Origin: Sulfurimonas sp. | GTDB lineage: Bacteria > Campylobacterota > Campylobacteria > Campylobacterales > Sulfurimonadaceae | DNA: 23,533 nt | Direction: 5' to 3' | NCBI RefSeq assembly: GCF_023229105.1 | Contig: NZ_JALNZY010000028.1 | Location: forward strand, 1 to 23,533 | Shown: one piece after another, positions 14,330 to 22,519 of the stretch | Layout: the number at the start of each line of letters is the position of its first letter | Numbering within the stretch: the first letter of the stretch is position 1 | Notes under the pieces: generated by a model | Told to the model about the DNA's origin: nothing | Seen by the model: only the letters and a program-made list of their open reading frames with translations | The model's database searches: none | Position numbers and translations under genes: made by a program

Positions 14330-14997
14330 AACTTATACCCTACTCCGCGAACAGTTTGTATATACTCTTTTGTCTTATCCGGGTCTATCTTCTCTTTTAA
14401 TCTGTTTATGGCAACATTTACGGTTTTGGGTTGGTACTCTTCGCCATATCCCCAGACATTATCTAGGAGATACTCCCTATCAAGCACGCTGTTCTTGTTT
14501 AAAATAAGCTCGCTCAAAAGGTTAAACTCCAGCTTTGTTATTTCTATCTGTTTACCATCTACGCTAAGCACTCTTGAGCCCTTATCTAAAACCAAATCCC
14601 TATAAGACAAAACTCCATCTTCTATCTTTCTTGAGGTTCTTCGCAAAACCGCTTTTATGCGTAGCAGCAACTCTTTCATGTTAAAAGGTTTTGTTATGTA
14701 GTCATCTGCGCCTCTTAAAAATCCCTCCTCTACCTCACTGTCAAGATTTTTTGCGCTAAGGTATATTACGGGCGTAGCAAAACCATCTGCTCTTAGAGTT
14801 TGAACAAATTCGCTACCTTCAACTCCGGGGAGATTCCTGTCCATTATAAGAAGGTCTATCTCCTCTTCAAGAAGCATCTGCTCAACACTTTTAGTGTTTA
14901 AAAAGCCTATGACTTCATAACCCTCTTTTTGTAAATTATACTCAAGAAGCTCTAGCATATCCTCTTCATCTTCTACTACGATAATCTTTGCACTCAT
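14323..14997 (-). CDS. OmpR/PhoB-family response regulator
   Basis: 224 residues. The receiver has the acidic pair Glu9/Asp10, phospho-acceptor Asp53 in LIMDRNLPG, switch Ser81 in YLSAKN and Lys103 in ITKPF. The C-terminal winged helix (about 125-224) has the family pattern LTKLEF-like ITKLEFNLL, VWGYGEEYQPKTVNVAINRL and the closing RGVGYKLC. It is a DNA-binding transcription regulator activated by the kinase encoded downstream. The ATG at 14997 is preceded by AGGA. The extended -10 box TGTTACAAT lies about 30 bases upstream. The motifs are those of PhoB-like proteins, but the regulon cannot be read from this window. Confidence 0.93.
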   Translation of the reverse strand: MSAKIIVVEDEEDMLELLEYNLQKEGYEVIGFLNTKSVEQMLLEEEIDLLIMDRNLPGVEGSEFVQTLRADGFATPVIYLSAKNLDSEVEEGFLRGADDYITKPFNMKELLLRIKAVLRRTSRKIEDGVLSYRDLVLDKGSRVLSVDGKQIEITKLEFNLLSELILNKNSVLDREYLLDNVWGYGEEYQPKTVNVAINRLKEKIDPDKTKEYIQTVRGVGYKLC

Positions 14998-15023
14998 CCT
15001 AGTGTCCTATTGCATTTTTTACT

Positions 15024-15032
15024 ATTGTAACA
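15024..15032 (-). promoter_or_regulatory. Extended -10 promoter of the two-component operon
   Basis: The minus strand reads TGTTACAAT, matching TGnTAnAAT. The predicted start is near 15017, giving a leader of about 20 bases. It begins directly after the T run of the candidate terminator. Confidence 0.55.
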
Positions 15033-15050
15033 AAAAAAGGTCTCTTTTTT
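15033..15050 (-). terminator. Weak candidate terminator after the YmdB-family gene
   Basis: On the minus strand AAAAAAG, loop AGAC, CTTTTTT, with T residues running on. The 7-bp stem contains only one G-C pair, so it would be weak. It lies between the YmdB-family stop (15067) and the response-regulator promoter. Confidence 0.3.
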
Positions 15051-15066
15051 ATTACACTAAAAATAT

Positions 15067-15876
15067 TTAACGCTCAACCCAAGCATCTGTTTTAAATACT
15101 GTCTCATCGTCAAATATCTTAAGCTTAAAGGCACTCTCGCATCTACCCTCATTAAAATCCATGATGGCTATTTGCATTATTTTTTTACACTTTTTTGGAA
15201 TATCAAAATGTCCTTTTAAACCAGTTAAAAACTGCTTAAGAGGCACTTTCTCATCCATTCCTATCACATTATCCCTACAGCCCGTAAGTCCCATATCTGT
15301 AAGATATGCCGTATCGTTTACTATTTGAAAATCATCGGTTCCCACATGTGTATGCGTTCCAATTATTGCACTCACGCTTCCTTTAAGAAGCATCATCATG
15401 GCTCTTTTTTCACTTGTTGCTTCTGCGTGAAAATCTATCAAAATATTTCTTACGCCTTGCTCATGCAGAGCCTCAACACTATCTTTTGCACACCTAAAAG
15501 CATTGTCTGTATATGGCATAGCAAAATGCCCCATAAGATTTAAAACTCCTAGTTTTTCTCCTGCAACTTCATAAACCTTGCAACCAGTTCCGCCAACTTC
15601 CTCCGGGTAGTTATGAGGTCTTAAAATCTCATGGGTTGCAAAAAGTGCCTCCACCTCTTTTTTATCCCAGGTATGGTTTCCGCCGCTCATGCAGTCCACG
15701 CCGTATCCGACAATCTCGTTTGCATTTTTGCTTGTCAAACCAAAACCATGAGAAGCATTTTCATAGTTTGCAATAACAAAGTCAATCCCATACTCCTTCT
15801 TGAGCTTTGGCAGATAACTCTTTAACATCTCCCTGCCGGGATTTCCGACTATATCGCCTATGAATGCTACTCTCAA
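15067..15876 (-). CDS. YmdB-family metallophosphoesterase (2',3'-cyclic nucleotide phosphodiesterase-like)
   Basis: 269 residues, full length for the TIGR00282/YmdB family. The di-metal site residues appear at almost the same numbers as in Bacillus subtilis YmdB: Asp8 (FIGDIVG), Glu39/Asn40 (YENAS), Asn67/His68 (GGNHTWD), His150 (DFHAEATSEK), and His175 and His177 (GTHTHVG). B. subtilis YmdB hydrolyses cyclic nucleotides and affects biofilm and motility choices; a role here is unknown. The start is TTG at 15876, with AAAGGA 9 bases upstream lying right after the ATPase stop. The gene is 13 bp downstream of the ATPase gene and probably shares its mRNA. Confidence 0.88.
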   Translation of the reverse strand: MRVAFIGDIVGNPGREMLKSYLPKLKKEYGIDFVIANYENASHGFGLTSKNANEIVGYGVDCMSGGNHTWDKKEVEALFATHEILRPHNYPEEVGGTGCKVYEVAGEKLGVLNLMGHFAMPYTDNAFRCAKDSVEALHEQGVRNILIDFHAEATSEKRAMMMLLKGSVSAIIGTHTHVGTDDFQIVNDTAYLTDMGLTGCRDNVIGMDEKVPLKQFLTGLKGHFDIPKKCKKIMQIAIMDFNEGRCESAFKLKIFDDETVFKTDAWVER

Positions 15877-15889
15877 CGTTATATTTCCT

Positions 15890-17002
15890 TTACTTCTCTT
15901 TTAACCAATATCTCATAAACGGATCTACAAGATAATATTTATCACCCAGCCTATCACAAATATCTTTTTTCATTAAAGATTCCAAAGTGCTCTTAAGTGT
16001 TGAAGCGCTTAGAGTTGTTTGTCCAAGATTTTCATTGGAGTAAAGATTTATACCGTCAAACTCCACAATGTATTTGAGTGTTATTTTTTGATTTGGCGTA
16101 ATAGAACTATATATATAAGCATACAAATCATACTCTCTTTCGTACATTAACTCTAGCGCTTTTATAATATCCTCATCTTGAACACTTTTTTGTGCAATAT
16201 CCCACACCAAATATAGGAGTTGCTGCATATAGTAAGGAAATCCATCTGTGATATGAAAAATATGCTCTATCTGTTTATTTGTTATTGATTTGTCTGTTTT
16301 AGCAAATTTATCGTTTGCAAAAGCCACCCAATCATCAAGTTTAATCTCTTTAATAATATTATGTTTTACAGATTTGTAAAATGCTCTACCCTTGTCGTTA
16401 AACATGCTATTTAAAATCGACTTTTTGCTGCCGCTAAAGATATATGATACATCTCTTGAGTGAGTTTGTATGATAGTTCTTAGCTTTTTTTCTATATCAA
16501 ACTGCTCAACCTCTTGGAACTCATCAAATATTACAACAACTTTTGTGTCTGTTTTTTTAGCATATTGATACGGCAGATTGACGATATCCTCAAATGTTGC
16601 CTCAAGCTCTTTTTTTGTAAAAGAGAGTCCATAGCTTATATCATTTGTTTGGGATAGTTTCATGGTTATATTTGGTCTTATTTGAAGCACCTCTTTAAAA
16701 AGCTTAACCACTTTGTCACTTTTGCTCTCAAATGCATAGGCAATAGCATGAAAATACTTTTCTATAAACTCTTCAATAGTTGCAACACTAAACCAATCAA
16801 AAAAAATAACTTTAGTATTTTTATCATGTTGCAAATCATTTTGAAGTTTTTTTAGCAGTGAAGTTTTACCAAATCTTCTTGGAGCATATAAAAGGATATT
16901 TAACCCGCTTGCAACATCTTGTCTCAACTCGCCCAGTTCATCGACTCTATTGCAAAAATCATCACTATACACTTCATTACCAAAATAAAACGGATTATTC
17001 AT
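15890..17002 (-). CDS. Archaeal-type P-loop ATPase (STAND/AAA-like) with C-terminal winged helix
   Basis: 370 residues. The N-terminus FYFGNEV...CNRVDEL is typical of the family that attaches at a conserved R-x-x-E/D-L motif before the P-loop. Walker A is APRRFGKTS (40-48), Walker B VVVIFDEFQ (155-163) with Asp160/Glu161, and a sensor-like FSGS is at 189-192. The helical part has GFPYYMQQL (254-262). The C-terminus (about 303-366) looks like a winged helix ending in the family motif DPFMRYWL. Such stand-alone ATPases are common in archaea and patchy in bacteria; their partners are mostly unknown and some are mobile or defence-linked. No nuclease, toxin or repeat sensor domain is fused. An ATP-driven switch that binds DNA is the most one can infer. 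GGAG precedes the ATG. Confidence 0.75.
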   Translation of the reverse strand: MNNPFYFGNEVYSDDFCNRVDELGELRQDVASGLNILLYAPRRFGKTSLLKKLQNDLQHDKNTKVIFFDWFSVATIEEFIEKYFHAIAYAFESKSDKVVKLFKEVLQIRPNITMKLSQTNDISYGLSFTKKELEATFEDIVNLPYQYAKKTDTKVVVIFDEFQEVEQFDIEKKLRTIIQTHSRDVSYIFSGSKKSILNSMFNDKGRAFYKSVKHNIIKEIKLDDWVAFANDKFAKTDKSITNKQIEHIFHITDGFPYYMQQLLYLVWDIAQKSVQDEDIIKALELMYEREYDLYAYIYSSITPNQKITLKYIVEFDGINLYSNENLGQTTLSASTLKSTLESLMKKDICDRLGDKYYLVDPFMRYWLKEK

Positions 17003-17031
17003 TTAAAGCTCCATTTATTATAGTTTCGACT

Positions 17032-17060
17032 ATTATACCAATTACTACAATAGTTGTCAA
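17032..17060 (-). promoter_or_regulatory. Perfect consensus sigma-70 promoter of the ATPase gene
   Basis: On the minus strand TTGACA (17060-17055), exactly 17 bases, then TATAAT (17037-17032): both hexamers and the spacing are ideal. The predicted start is near 17025, about 22 bases before the ATG. An inverted repeat ACTATT (17029-17034) / AATAGT (17049-17054) spans the -10 box and most of the spacer and could be an operator. Confidence 0.85.
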
Positions 17061-17103
17061 TATAATTATACATAAGATAAAAACAGATTCATATACGAAA
17101 ATT

Positions 17104-20076
17104 TCACGCTCTCAAATACAAAAGCACCGCTTTTATAATGTCATCATCATCTTTGGAGTTGGATTTTATACTCTCTTTTTTCTCATCCATATAGGCAAAC
17201 GTAATATTTTGTCCATAATTAGAGACACTCTTTATCTTCTTATGCAGGCTCAAAAGCTTAATGACCATCAGTTCAAAAAACTGTTTTGTAGGGGTGTCAA
17301 GCTCACCGAAGCGGTCTATGACCTCCTCTTGTATCTCATATATCTCTACACTATCTTCACATGCGGAGAGTCGTCTATATATGTCTAGGCGGAGTCTGTC
17401 CTCTTTTACTACCTCATCTGATATAAATGCCGAAATAGTGAGCTTTATATCTACCTTTACTTTTTCACTCTGTGCCTGATTGCTCAAAAGCTTTATAGCA
17501 TCTTCTAGCATCCTAAGATAGAGTGAGTAACCTATGTTTTTTATATGACCACTTTGGGCATCTCCTACCAAGTTTCCGCCGCCGCGTATCTCTAAGTCAT
17601 GATATGCCAAAACAGAACCGCTTCCCAAAAATGAGTTTGACTCTAATGCCAAAAGTCTCTTTTTAGCATCATCCGTTAATGTCTCTTTATTATTTACTAT
17701 AAAATATGCAAATCCCTCAACACTGCTGCGCCCGACACGTCCTCGGAGTTGATGCAAGTCTGCCATACCAAATCTGTCTGCCCCATCGACTATAATGGTA
17801 TTTACTCTAGGCATGTGAATTCCTGATTCTATGATGGAGGTTGCAAGCATCAGGTCATACTCTCCTGCTTCAAATTTCAAAAGCTCTTTTTCTGTCTCAA
17901 TTGCAGAGATTTTAGAGTGAAGCATGACCACTCTAAGTTCTGGCAATATCGCTTTTAGTTCGCCGAGTTTTATCGGCATGTGGTCTATTGAGTTATGGAC
18001 GTAAAATATCTGTCCGCCACGGCGAATTTCACGTAAAATTACCTCTTTGATAAGCTTCTCTTCATACTCTTTTACAAATGTTCTAACTGGTTCTCTGTCA
18101 TTTGGCGGGGCAAGCAGCTGCGACATTGTTTTTATTGAGCTAAGAGCCTGATTTAGCGAGCGAGGAATCGGGGTTGCACTCATCGAGAGAAGATGCACAT
18201 TATGATAAAGCTCTTTTATCTTCTCCTTTTGTTTTACACCAAACTTATGCTCCTCATCTATAATAACAACACCTAAGTTTTTAAAATCCAAATCAAAAAG
18301 GGTATGAGTCCCTACAACAACATCCAAATCCCCACTTGCGAGAGCTTTAATGATATTTTTCTTATCTTTAGCACTTACAAATCTATCAAGCTTTGAGCAT
18401 CTTATACCAAAAGCATCAAACCTCTCACGCAATGAGCGGTAGTGTTGTGCGCTAAGAAGCGTTGTAGGAACTATAAGTGCAGACTGATATCCTGATTTGT
18501 ATGCTGCAAATATGGTGTTCATTGCCACTTCTGTTTTTCCAAAACCGACATCGCCGCTGAGCAGCCTGTCCATAATATGACCCGAACTCATCTGCGCTAT
18601 TATCTCACTCACAGATTGTGTCTGATCATCTGTATAAACAAAGCCTGAGAGTTTTTGAAATTCCCTTAACTCATCCTCATCAACACTAATTTTTGGCGCT
18701 TTTATAAGCTCTCTTGCAGCAGCGGTGTTAACAATCTGTCCCGCAATCTCCATAAGTCGTTTTTTTACGCTCTCTTTTAGTTTGCCAAAACTTCCTTTTC
18801 CTAGCTTGTCCAAAACTGGAACAGAGCCACCTGAGGCAATATAGCGATCAATCACATCAAGGTTTTCTACGGGAAGCAAAATTTTATCATCACCTACATA
18901 CTTTATGACTATAAAATCTTTTACCCCGCCTAAAATCTCGGTCTTCTCAATGCTCTCAAATATACCGACCCCGTAATCTTCATGGACAACATAATCGCCA
19001 GTCTTTAAATCATCGAGCAAAATTGAGCTTTTTCTTCTTCTCCTTACTTTATCGGGCTTATTGAGTGAGATTATAAGCTCATCTTTTGTGAGAATATTTA
19101 AGATATATGAAGCATAACGAGTCTCAATACCTTTTAAGTCAAATAGCCCGGCTTGTTTAACGACTGCCTCGTTTGAAGCGATAATGGTTATTTTTTTTGC
19201 TTTGTGCACTTTTATAAGCGCATGAATGTCGGTTACGGATATCTCTTTAAAATCATCAGATTCACTTAAGGCTTCAAGGTTAAAAGACTCTCTTTTAAGC
19301 GTGGGTTTGTTAAGCGCATAAGCATCAACCAAAAAAGCATCAAGCTCTCTTGAGAGTTTGGCATTTTTACCCTCTAAAAAATTTGCCGCACTCTCATCGA
19401 GATGCCAAAATCCCAAGGAGGCAATATCTTTAACCAAGGAGTCAAACTCGCTTCTTGCTACCTTCTCATTTAAACCATTATATGCTGTTTCGGTTAAAGA
19501 GTAAAAAGCAGGAGTTATCTCAATACTCTCAAGTTCCTCTTTTTGTGTTCTTTGCGATTCTAGCTCAAAATATTTTATCTGCTCTATCTCCTCATCAAAG
19601 AGTGAAATCCGAAGAGGCATCGTAGAAGAGGGAGGAAATATATCTATAATGTCACCGCGAAAAGAGATTTCTCCTTCAACTTGAACCATATCCACAAAAT
19701 TGTATCCCCAAAAAAGCATCTGCTCTTTAAAGCTCTTTAGCTCTATTTTAGAACCAAATTCTAAGCAAACAGAGCCTAGGAGACTCTCTTTTGGCAAGTT
19801 AAAGAGAAGTGTTTTTAACGGCGAGATAACAAGAGGCTTCTTTTTAAGAGAGTAATATTTTCGCAAAGCAGACAAGAGTGCATGAAGCTCCTCTTTATAT
19901 ACACGCAAATCATCCCCTAAAGTTGCTCTAAAATCAGGAAAAACCAGAACATCTTTTTTAAAAAAATTCGCCACGCTCTCTAGCTCGTGCGCCTCTTTTG
20001 AGTCTTGAGAAATCAAGATTTCTAAATCTTGATTTTTGGAAGTTTTATAGTATTGAAATAGTCTATTTTGTGACAT
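17104..20076 (-). CDS. mfd: Transcription-repair coupling factor
   Basis: 990 residues. Mfd removes stalled RNA polymerase from lesions and recruits UvrA. The N-terminal third is the UvrB-like region (EISFRGDIIDIFPP near 136-149). The RNA-polymerase-interacting CarD-like domain is at about 355-415 (LKTGDYVVHEDYGVGIF). The RecG-like translocase has Walker A GDVGFGKTE (508-516), DEEH (607-610), SATPIPR (633-639) and motif VI QLRGRVGRSS (776-785). A TRCF C-terminal domain follows. It is shorter than E. coli Mfd (1148), as is usual in Campylobacterota. The ATG at 20076 has a poor ribosome site; the bactofilin stop is 16 bp upstream, so it is read as the last gene of the folC-peptidase-bactofilin operon. 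Confidence 0.97.
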   Translation of the reverse strand: MSQNRLFQYYKTSKNQDLEILISQDSKEAHELESVANFFKKDVLVFPDFRATLGDDLRVYKEELHALLSALRKYYSLKKKPLVISPLKTLLFNLPKESLLGSVCLEFGSKIELKSFKEQMLFWGYNFVDMVQVEGEISFRGDIIDIFPPSSTMPLRISLFDEEIEQIKYFELESQRTQKEELESIEITPAFYSLTETAYNGLNEKVARSEFDSLVKDIASLGFWHLDESAANFLEGKNAKLSRELDAFLVDAYALNKPTLKRESFNLEALSESDDFKEISVTDIHALIKVHKAKKITIIASNEAVVKQAGLFDLKGIETRYASYILNILTKDELIISLNKPDKVRRRRKSSILLDDLKTGDYVVHEDYGVGIFESIEKTEILGGVKDFIVIKYVGDDKILLPVENLDVIDRYIASGGSVPVLDKLGKGSFGKLKESVKKRLMEIAGQIVNTAAARELIKAPKISVDEDELREFQKLSGFVYTDDQTQSVSEIIAQMSSGHIMDRLLSGDVGFGKTEVAMNTIFAAYKSGYQSALIVPTTLLSAQHYRSLRERFDAFGIRCSKLDRFVSAKDKKNIIKALASGDLDVVVGTHTLFDLDFKNLGVVIIDEEHKFGVKQKEKIKELYHNVHLLSMSATPIPRSLNQALSSIKTMSQLLAPPNDREPVRTFVKEYEEKLIKEVILREIRRGGQIFYVHNSIDHMPIKLGELKAILPELRVVMLHSKISAIETEKELLKFEAGEYDLMLATSIIESGIHMPRVNTIIVDGADRFGMADLHQLRGRVGRSSVEGFAYFIVNNKETLTDDAKKRLLALESNSFLGSGSVLAYHDLEIRGGGNLVGDAQSGHIKNIGYSLYLRMLEDAIKLLSNQAQSEKVKVDIKLTISAFISDEVVKEDRLRLDIYRRLSACEDSVEIYEIQEEVIDRFGELDTPTKQFFELMVIKLLSLHKKIKSVSNYGQNITFAYMDEKKESIKSNSKDDDDIIKAVLLYLRA

Positions 20077-20092
20077 TAAATAAAATTAAAGA

Positions 20093-20521
20093 CTATGATA
20101 CTTTTAAAGTATCGGCAGGAATACTCTCACTTAGCGATGCTTTTATAGGTGCGGCAGACACATCTTTTACAATGCTGTTTCCTTCAAAAATACCTTTTGC
20201 TTCGATTACCAATTCACATGATTCTATAGAGCCGTTTACTCTTCCGTGTGCTTTAATCTCTACTCTTGCGGCACTAATACTGCCTTCTATATATCCCTGA
20301 ACAACTAATCTCGTTGTGGATATATCCCCTTTGATATGCCCGCTCTTACCGATATTAACCTCTTTGCTTGAGGTTATTGTCCCCTCAAATTCTCCATCTA
20401 CATAGAGATTACATGAAAGGTTCATCTCTCCTCTGATTGTAGAGCCAGCTGTGATGATGGTAGTGTTTGTGTCGGGTTTGGTACCTTTATGTGCGCTGTT
20501 GCCGTTATTAAAGATTGCCAT
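20093..20521 (-). CDS. ccmA: Bactofilin (CcmA-like cell-shape protein)
   Basis: 142 residues. The middle is a bactofilin domain, a right-handed beta-helix with repeating hydrophobic/glycine strands: IITAGSTIRGEM, LYVDGEFEGTI, VNIGKSGHIKGDI, LVVQGYIEGSI, VEIKAHGRVNGSI, LVIEAKGIFEG. Short, disordered tails flank it, as in the family. Bactofilins form filaments without nucleotide; in Helicobacter pylori CcmA works with Csd peptidoglycan hydrolases to set helical shape. The neighbour is a matching M23 peptidase. The start lies 100 bp inside that peptidase gene in another frame, and the only later Met (about residue 33) would delete the first beta-helix turn, so the overlap is probably real. Confidence 0.9.
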   Translation of the reverse strand: MAIFNNGNSAHKGTKPDTNTTIITAGSTIRGEMNLSCNLYVDGEFEGTITSSKEVNIGKSGHIKGDISTTRLVVQGYIEGSISAARVEIKAHGRVNGSIESCELVIEAKGIFEGNSIVKDVSAAPIKASLSESIPADTLKVS

Positions 20522-21378
20522 GGTATCTGTTTCTCCTTTTCAAATATATCATTATAATTTTCAACACTCCATTTTACAAACGCCATCGGGTCAACCGGCC
20601 TTTGAATAAATCTTATTTCATAATGGAGATGCGGACCGCTGCTCATGCCAGAGTTGCCCGTATAAGCAATTAAATCGCCTTTTTTTACAAAACTTCCCGA
20701 TTTTATCACAACTTTGTTTAAATGTGCAAAGTAGGATTTAAAACCATAAATGTGCTCAAGTATTACAAGATTGCCAAAACCGCTTTTTTCGTGAAATCCT
20801 GCCCACTCAACAAGCCCGTCACCTGTTGCATAAACAGGTGTATCCAAGGATGCTCTCATGTCTATTCCGCGATGAAGCTCTCTTGAGTTTAATGTCGGGT
20901 GTATTCTATAGCCAAAACTACTTGTAATTCCATTATATTTGATTGGAGAACCGCTTGGAACAAACTGCATAAGCGTAGCCATATGTTCAGAACTTAATTT
21001 TGTGAGATTTACCCTATCTTGCAGAGACATCTCTGCTACGGGAGCAAGCCCTATAAGTGTCTCTATTTCAGAGAGCGACTCTGAAATCTCTAATAACTCG
21101 TTTTTTTTATCATCAAGCGCTATCTGTGTCTCTTTTATACTCTCATCTAAGAGTCTATTTTTCTCTTTTTGTGCTAAATAGGCTTGTTGAATGCCCTTAT
21201 GCTTTATCTCTATCTCATCAACCTCATAATCTAGGTACAAGATTGTCCCGACTGCAAAAAGAGCAATAGTTCCGATAAATAAAACCGCATAAAAAACGGC
21301 TTTTTTTATAATTTTATGAAGATTAAACTGTTTTACACCGTTATCATCATGTATAGTAATCGTAAAGTGATTATTCAT
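20422..21378 (-). CDS. M23 family peptidoglycan endopeptidase (Csd-like)
   Basis: 318 residues. A cytoplasmic stub and one membrane segment (about 27-49) come first, then a coiled coil (about 55-110), then a LytM/M23 domain facing the periplasm. Zn ligands are His169 and Asp173 in HRGIDM and His252 in HLHYE; catalytic His219 (FAHL) and His250 complete the site, so the enzyme looks active. The layout, size and adjacent bactofilin gene match the H. pylori Csd1 type of cell-shape endopeptidase that cuts D-Ala-mDAP crosslinks. The symbol is left blank because Csd1 and Csd2 cannot be told apart here. The start overlaps folC by 8 bp. The last 100 bp, coding the tail after about residue 285, also encode the start of the bactofilin. 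Confidence 0.9.
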   Translation of the reverse strand: MNNHFTITIHDDNGVKQFNLHKIIKKAVFYAVLFIGTIALFAVGTILYLDYEVDEIEIKHKGIQQAYLAQKEKNRLLDESIKETQIALDDKKNELLEISESLSEIETLIGLAPVAEMSLQDRVNLTKLSSEHMATLMQFVPSGSPIKYNGITSSFGYRIHPTLNSRELHRGIDMRASLDTPVYATGDGLVEWAGFHEKSGFGNLVILEHIYGFKSYFAHLNKVVIKSGSFVKKGDLIAYTGNSGMSSGPHLHYEIRFIQRPVDPMAFVKWSVENYNDIFEKEKQIPWQSLITATAHIKVPNPTQTLPSSQLALQSEER

Positions 21379-22519
21379 AATACTCTCTTAAAAATGTCTC
21401 CACAACACTAAAAGAACCAAATACCAAATAGCTAAACTCCGGCTTTACCTCTTTAAATAATTCATATTTTATCTCTAAGTCGGTTAAAACTGTTTTAATA
21501 CTCTCTATTTGTGCAGCTCTCACATCATCTATGACAATTATCTCTACATGTAAAATGATTGGTTTTAGTATTGTTAAAATCTCTTTATAGTTCTTATCTT
21601 TGTAACTATTATATACAACTACGTACTTATTCCCCAAAAGTGCATCAACTATGCCACTTGCCGCCAAAACATTATGACCGACATCAACTATAATATTCTC
21701 ACTTATTTTTGTAAGTCTTCCAAAAAGAGGAGGATTTGAAAAATTCTCTACCCCATACGAAAGATTCAAAAACTTTAAAGCTGCAATACTAAGAGAGAGG
21801 TTTTCAACCAAATAGGGCGCGAGGAAGAGTTTTTTTGAAATCTCTCCTATCTTTTGTCTGTCTGCATCATCAATAAACGCATCTACTTTTTGTATATTTA
21901 AAGATTTTTCAGCACACAACCTGTCTGCAACTCTGTAAACTTCATCATATTTTTGAATGCCTAAAATCGCACTCTTATTAATTGCATTTAATTTTGTAAC
22001 CGCAATCTCATCTATACTTGAACCTAAAAAAGCCTCATGGTCATACGCTATTGGCGTTACAAGAGTTAGAATTTTGGCAAATACGGCAGTTGCGTCATGC
22101 TCGCCTCCAAGACCTGCTTCCATAACTACATAGTCGCACTCACGAAATAGCAGCATCGCTAAAAATGTTGTATATTCAAAATAACTAAGCGTCTGGGCAT
22201 CATCTTTTGTTAAAATCTTTTGAAGTTCTTGATGTGCCTCTTCTAACACTGCATCACTTATGTTTGCACCATCTTTCCATATCCGCTCATTAAACTCTAA
22301 AATATGAGGCGAGGTATAATGCCCCACGCAAAAACCCATAGAAAAAAGTGCATTTGCCAAAAATCTTCCAGTTGTGCCTTTGCCGTTTGTCCCGATAATA
22401 TGGATTATTTTTAAAACGCTAAGAGAGGATTTTATCTTTTTATATATACGAGGCATCCGCTCATAATCTATTTTCTCATAGTAGAGTGGCTTAAGGTTTA
22501 AATACTCTTCTAGTATCAC
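21371..22519 (-). CDS. folC: Folylpolyglutamate synthase / dihydrofolate synthase
   Basis: 382 residues. FolC adds glutamate to folates, and in many bacteria also to dihydropteroate, using ATP, in the cytoplasm. The P-loop is GTNGKGTT (43-50), followed by the Omega-loop region HYTSPHILEFNERI, then the Mur-ligase-like MEAGLGGEHDAT and a central TPIAYDHEAFLG block. The C-terminal domain begins near LFGRLTKI and VDVGHNVLAA. It is somewhat shorter than E. coli FolC (422), which is common in this phylum. The ATG overlaps the GGDEF gene stop by 4 bp (ATGA) and its stop overlaps the peptidase start by 8 bp, so it is the second visible gene of this operon. Confidence 0.93.
   Translation of the reverse strand: MILEEYLNLKPLYYEKIDYERMPRIYKKIKSSLSVLKIIHIIGTNGKGTTGRFLANALFSMGFCVGHYTSPHILEFNERIWKDGANISDAVLEEAHQELQKILTKDDAQTLSYFEYTTFLAMLLFRECDYVVMEAGLGGEHDATAVFAKILTLVTPIAYDHEAFLGSSIDEIAVTKLNAINKSAILGIQKYDEVYRVADRLCAEKSLNIQKVDAFIDDADRQKIGEISKKLFLAPYLVENLSLSIAALKFLNLSYGVENFSNPPLFGRLTKISENIIVDVGHNVLAASGIVDALLGNKYVVVYNSYKDKNYKEILTILKPIILHVEIIVIDDVRAAQIESIKTVLTDLEIKYELFKEVKPEFSYLVFGSFSVVETFLREYYE

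Noticed and set aside
16858..17388. 176-codon plus-strand open frame across the ATPase start, the promoter gap and the mfd end
   Set aside because: It lies antisense to two well-supported genes and covers the consensus promoter; no ribosome site or family resemblance was seen.
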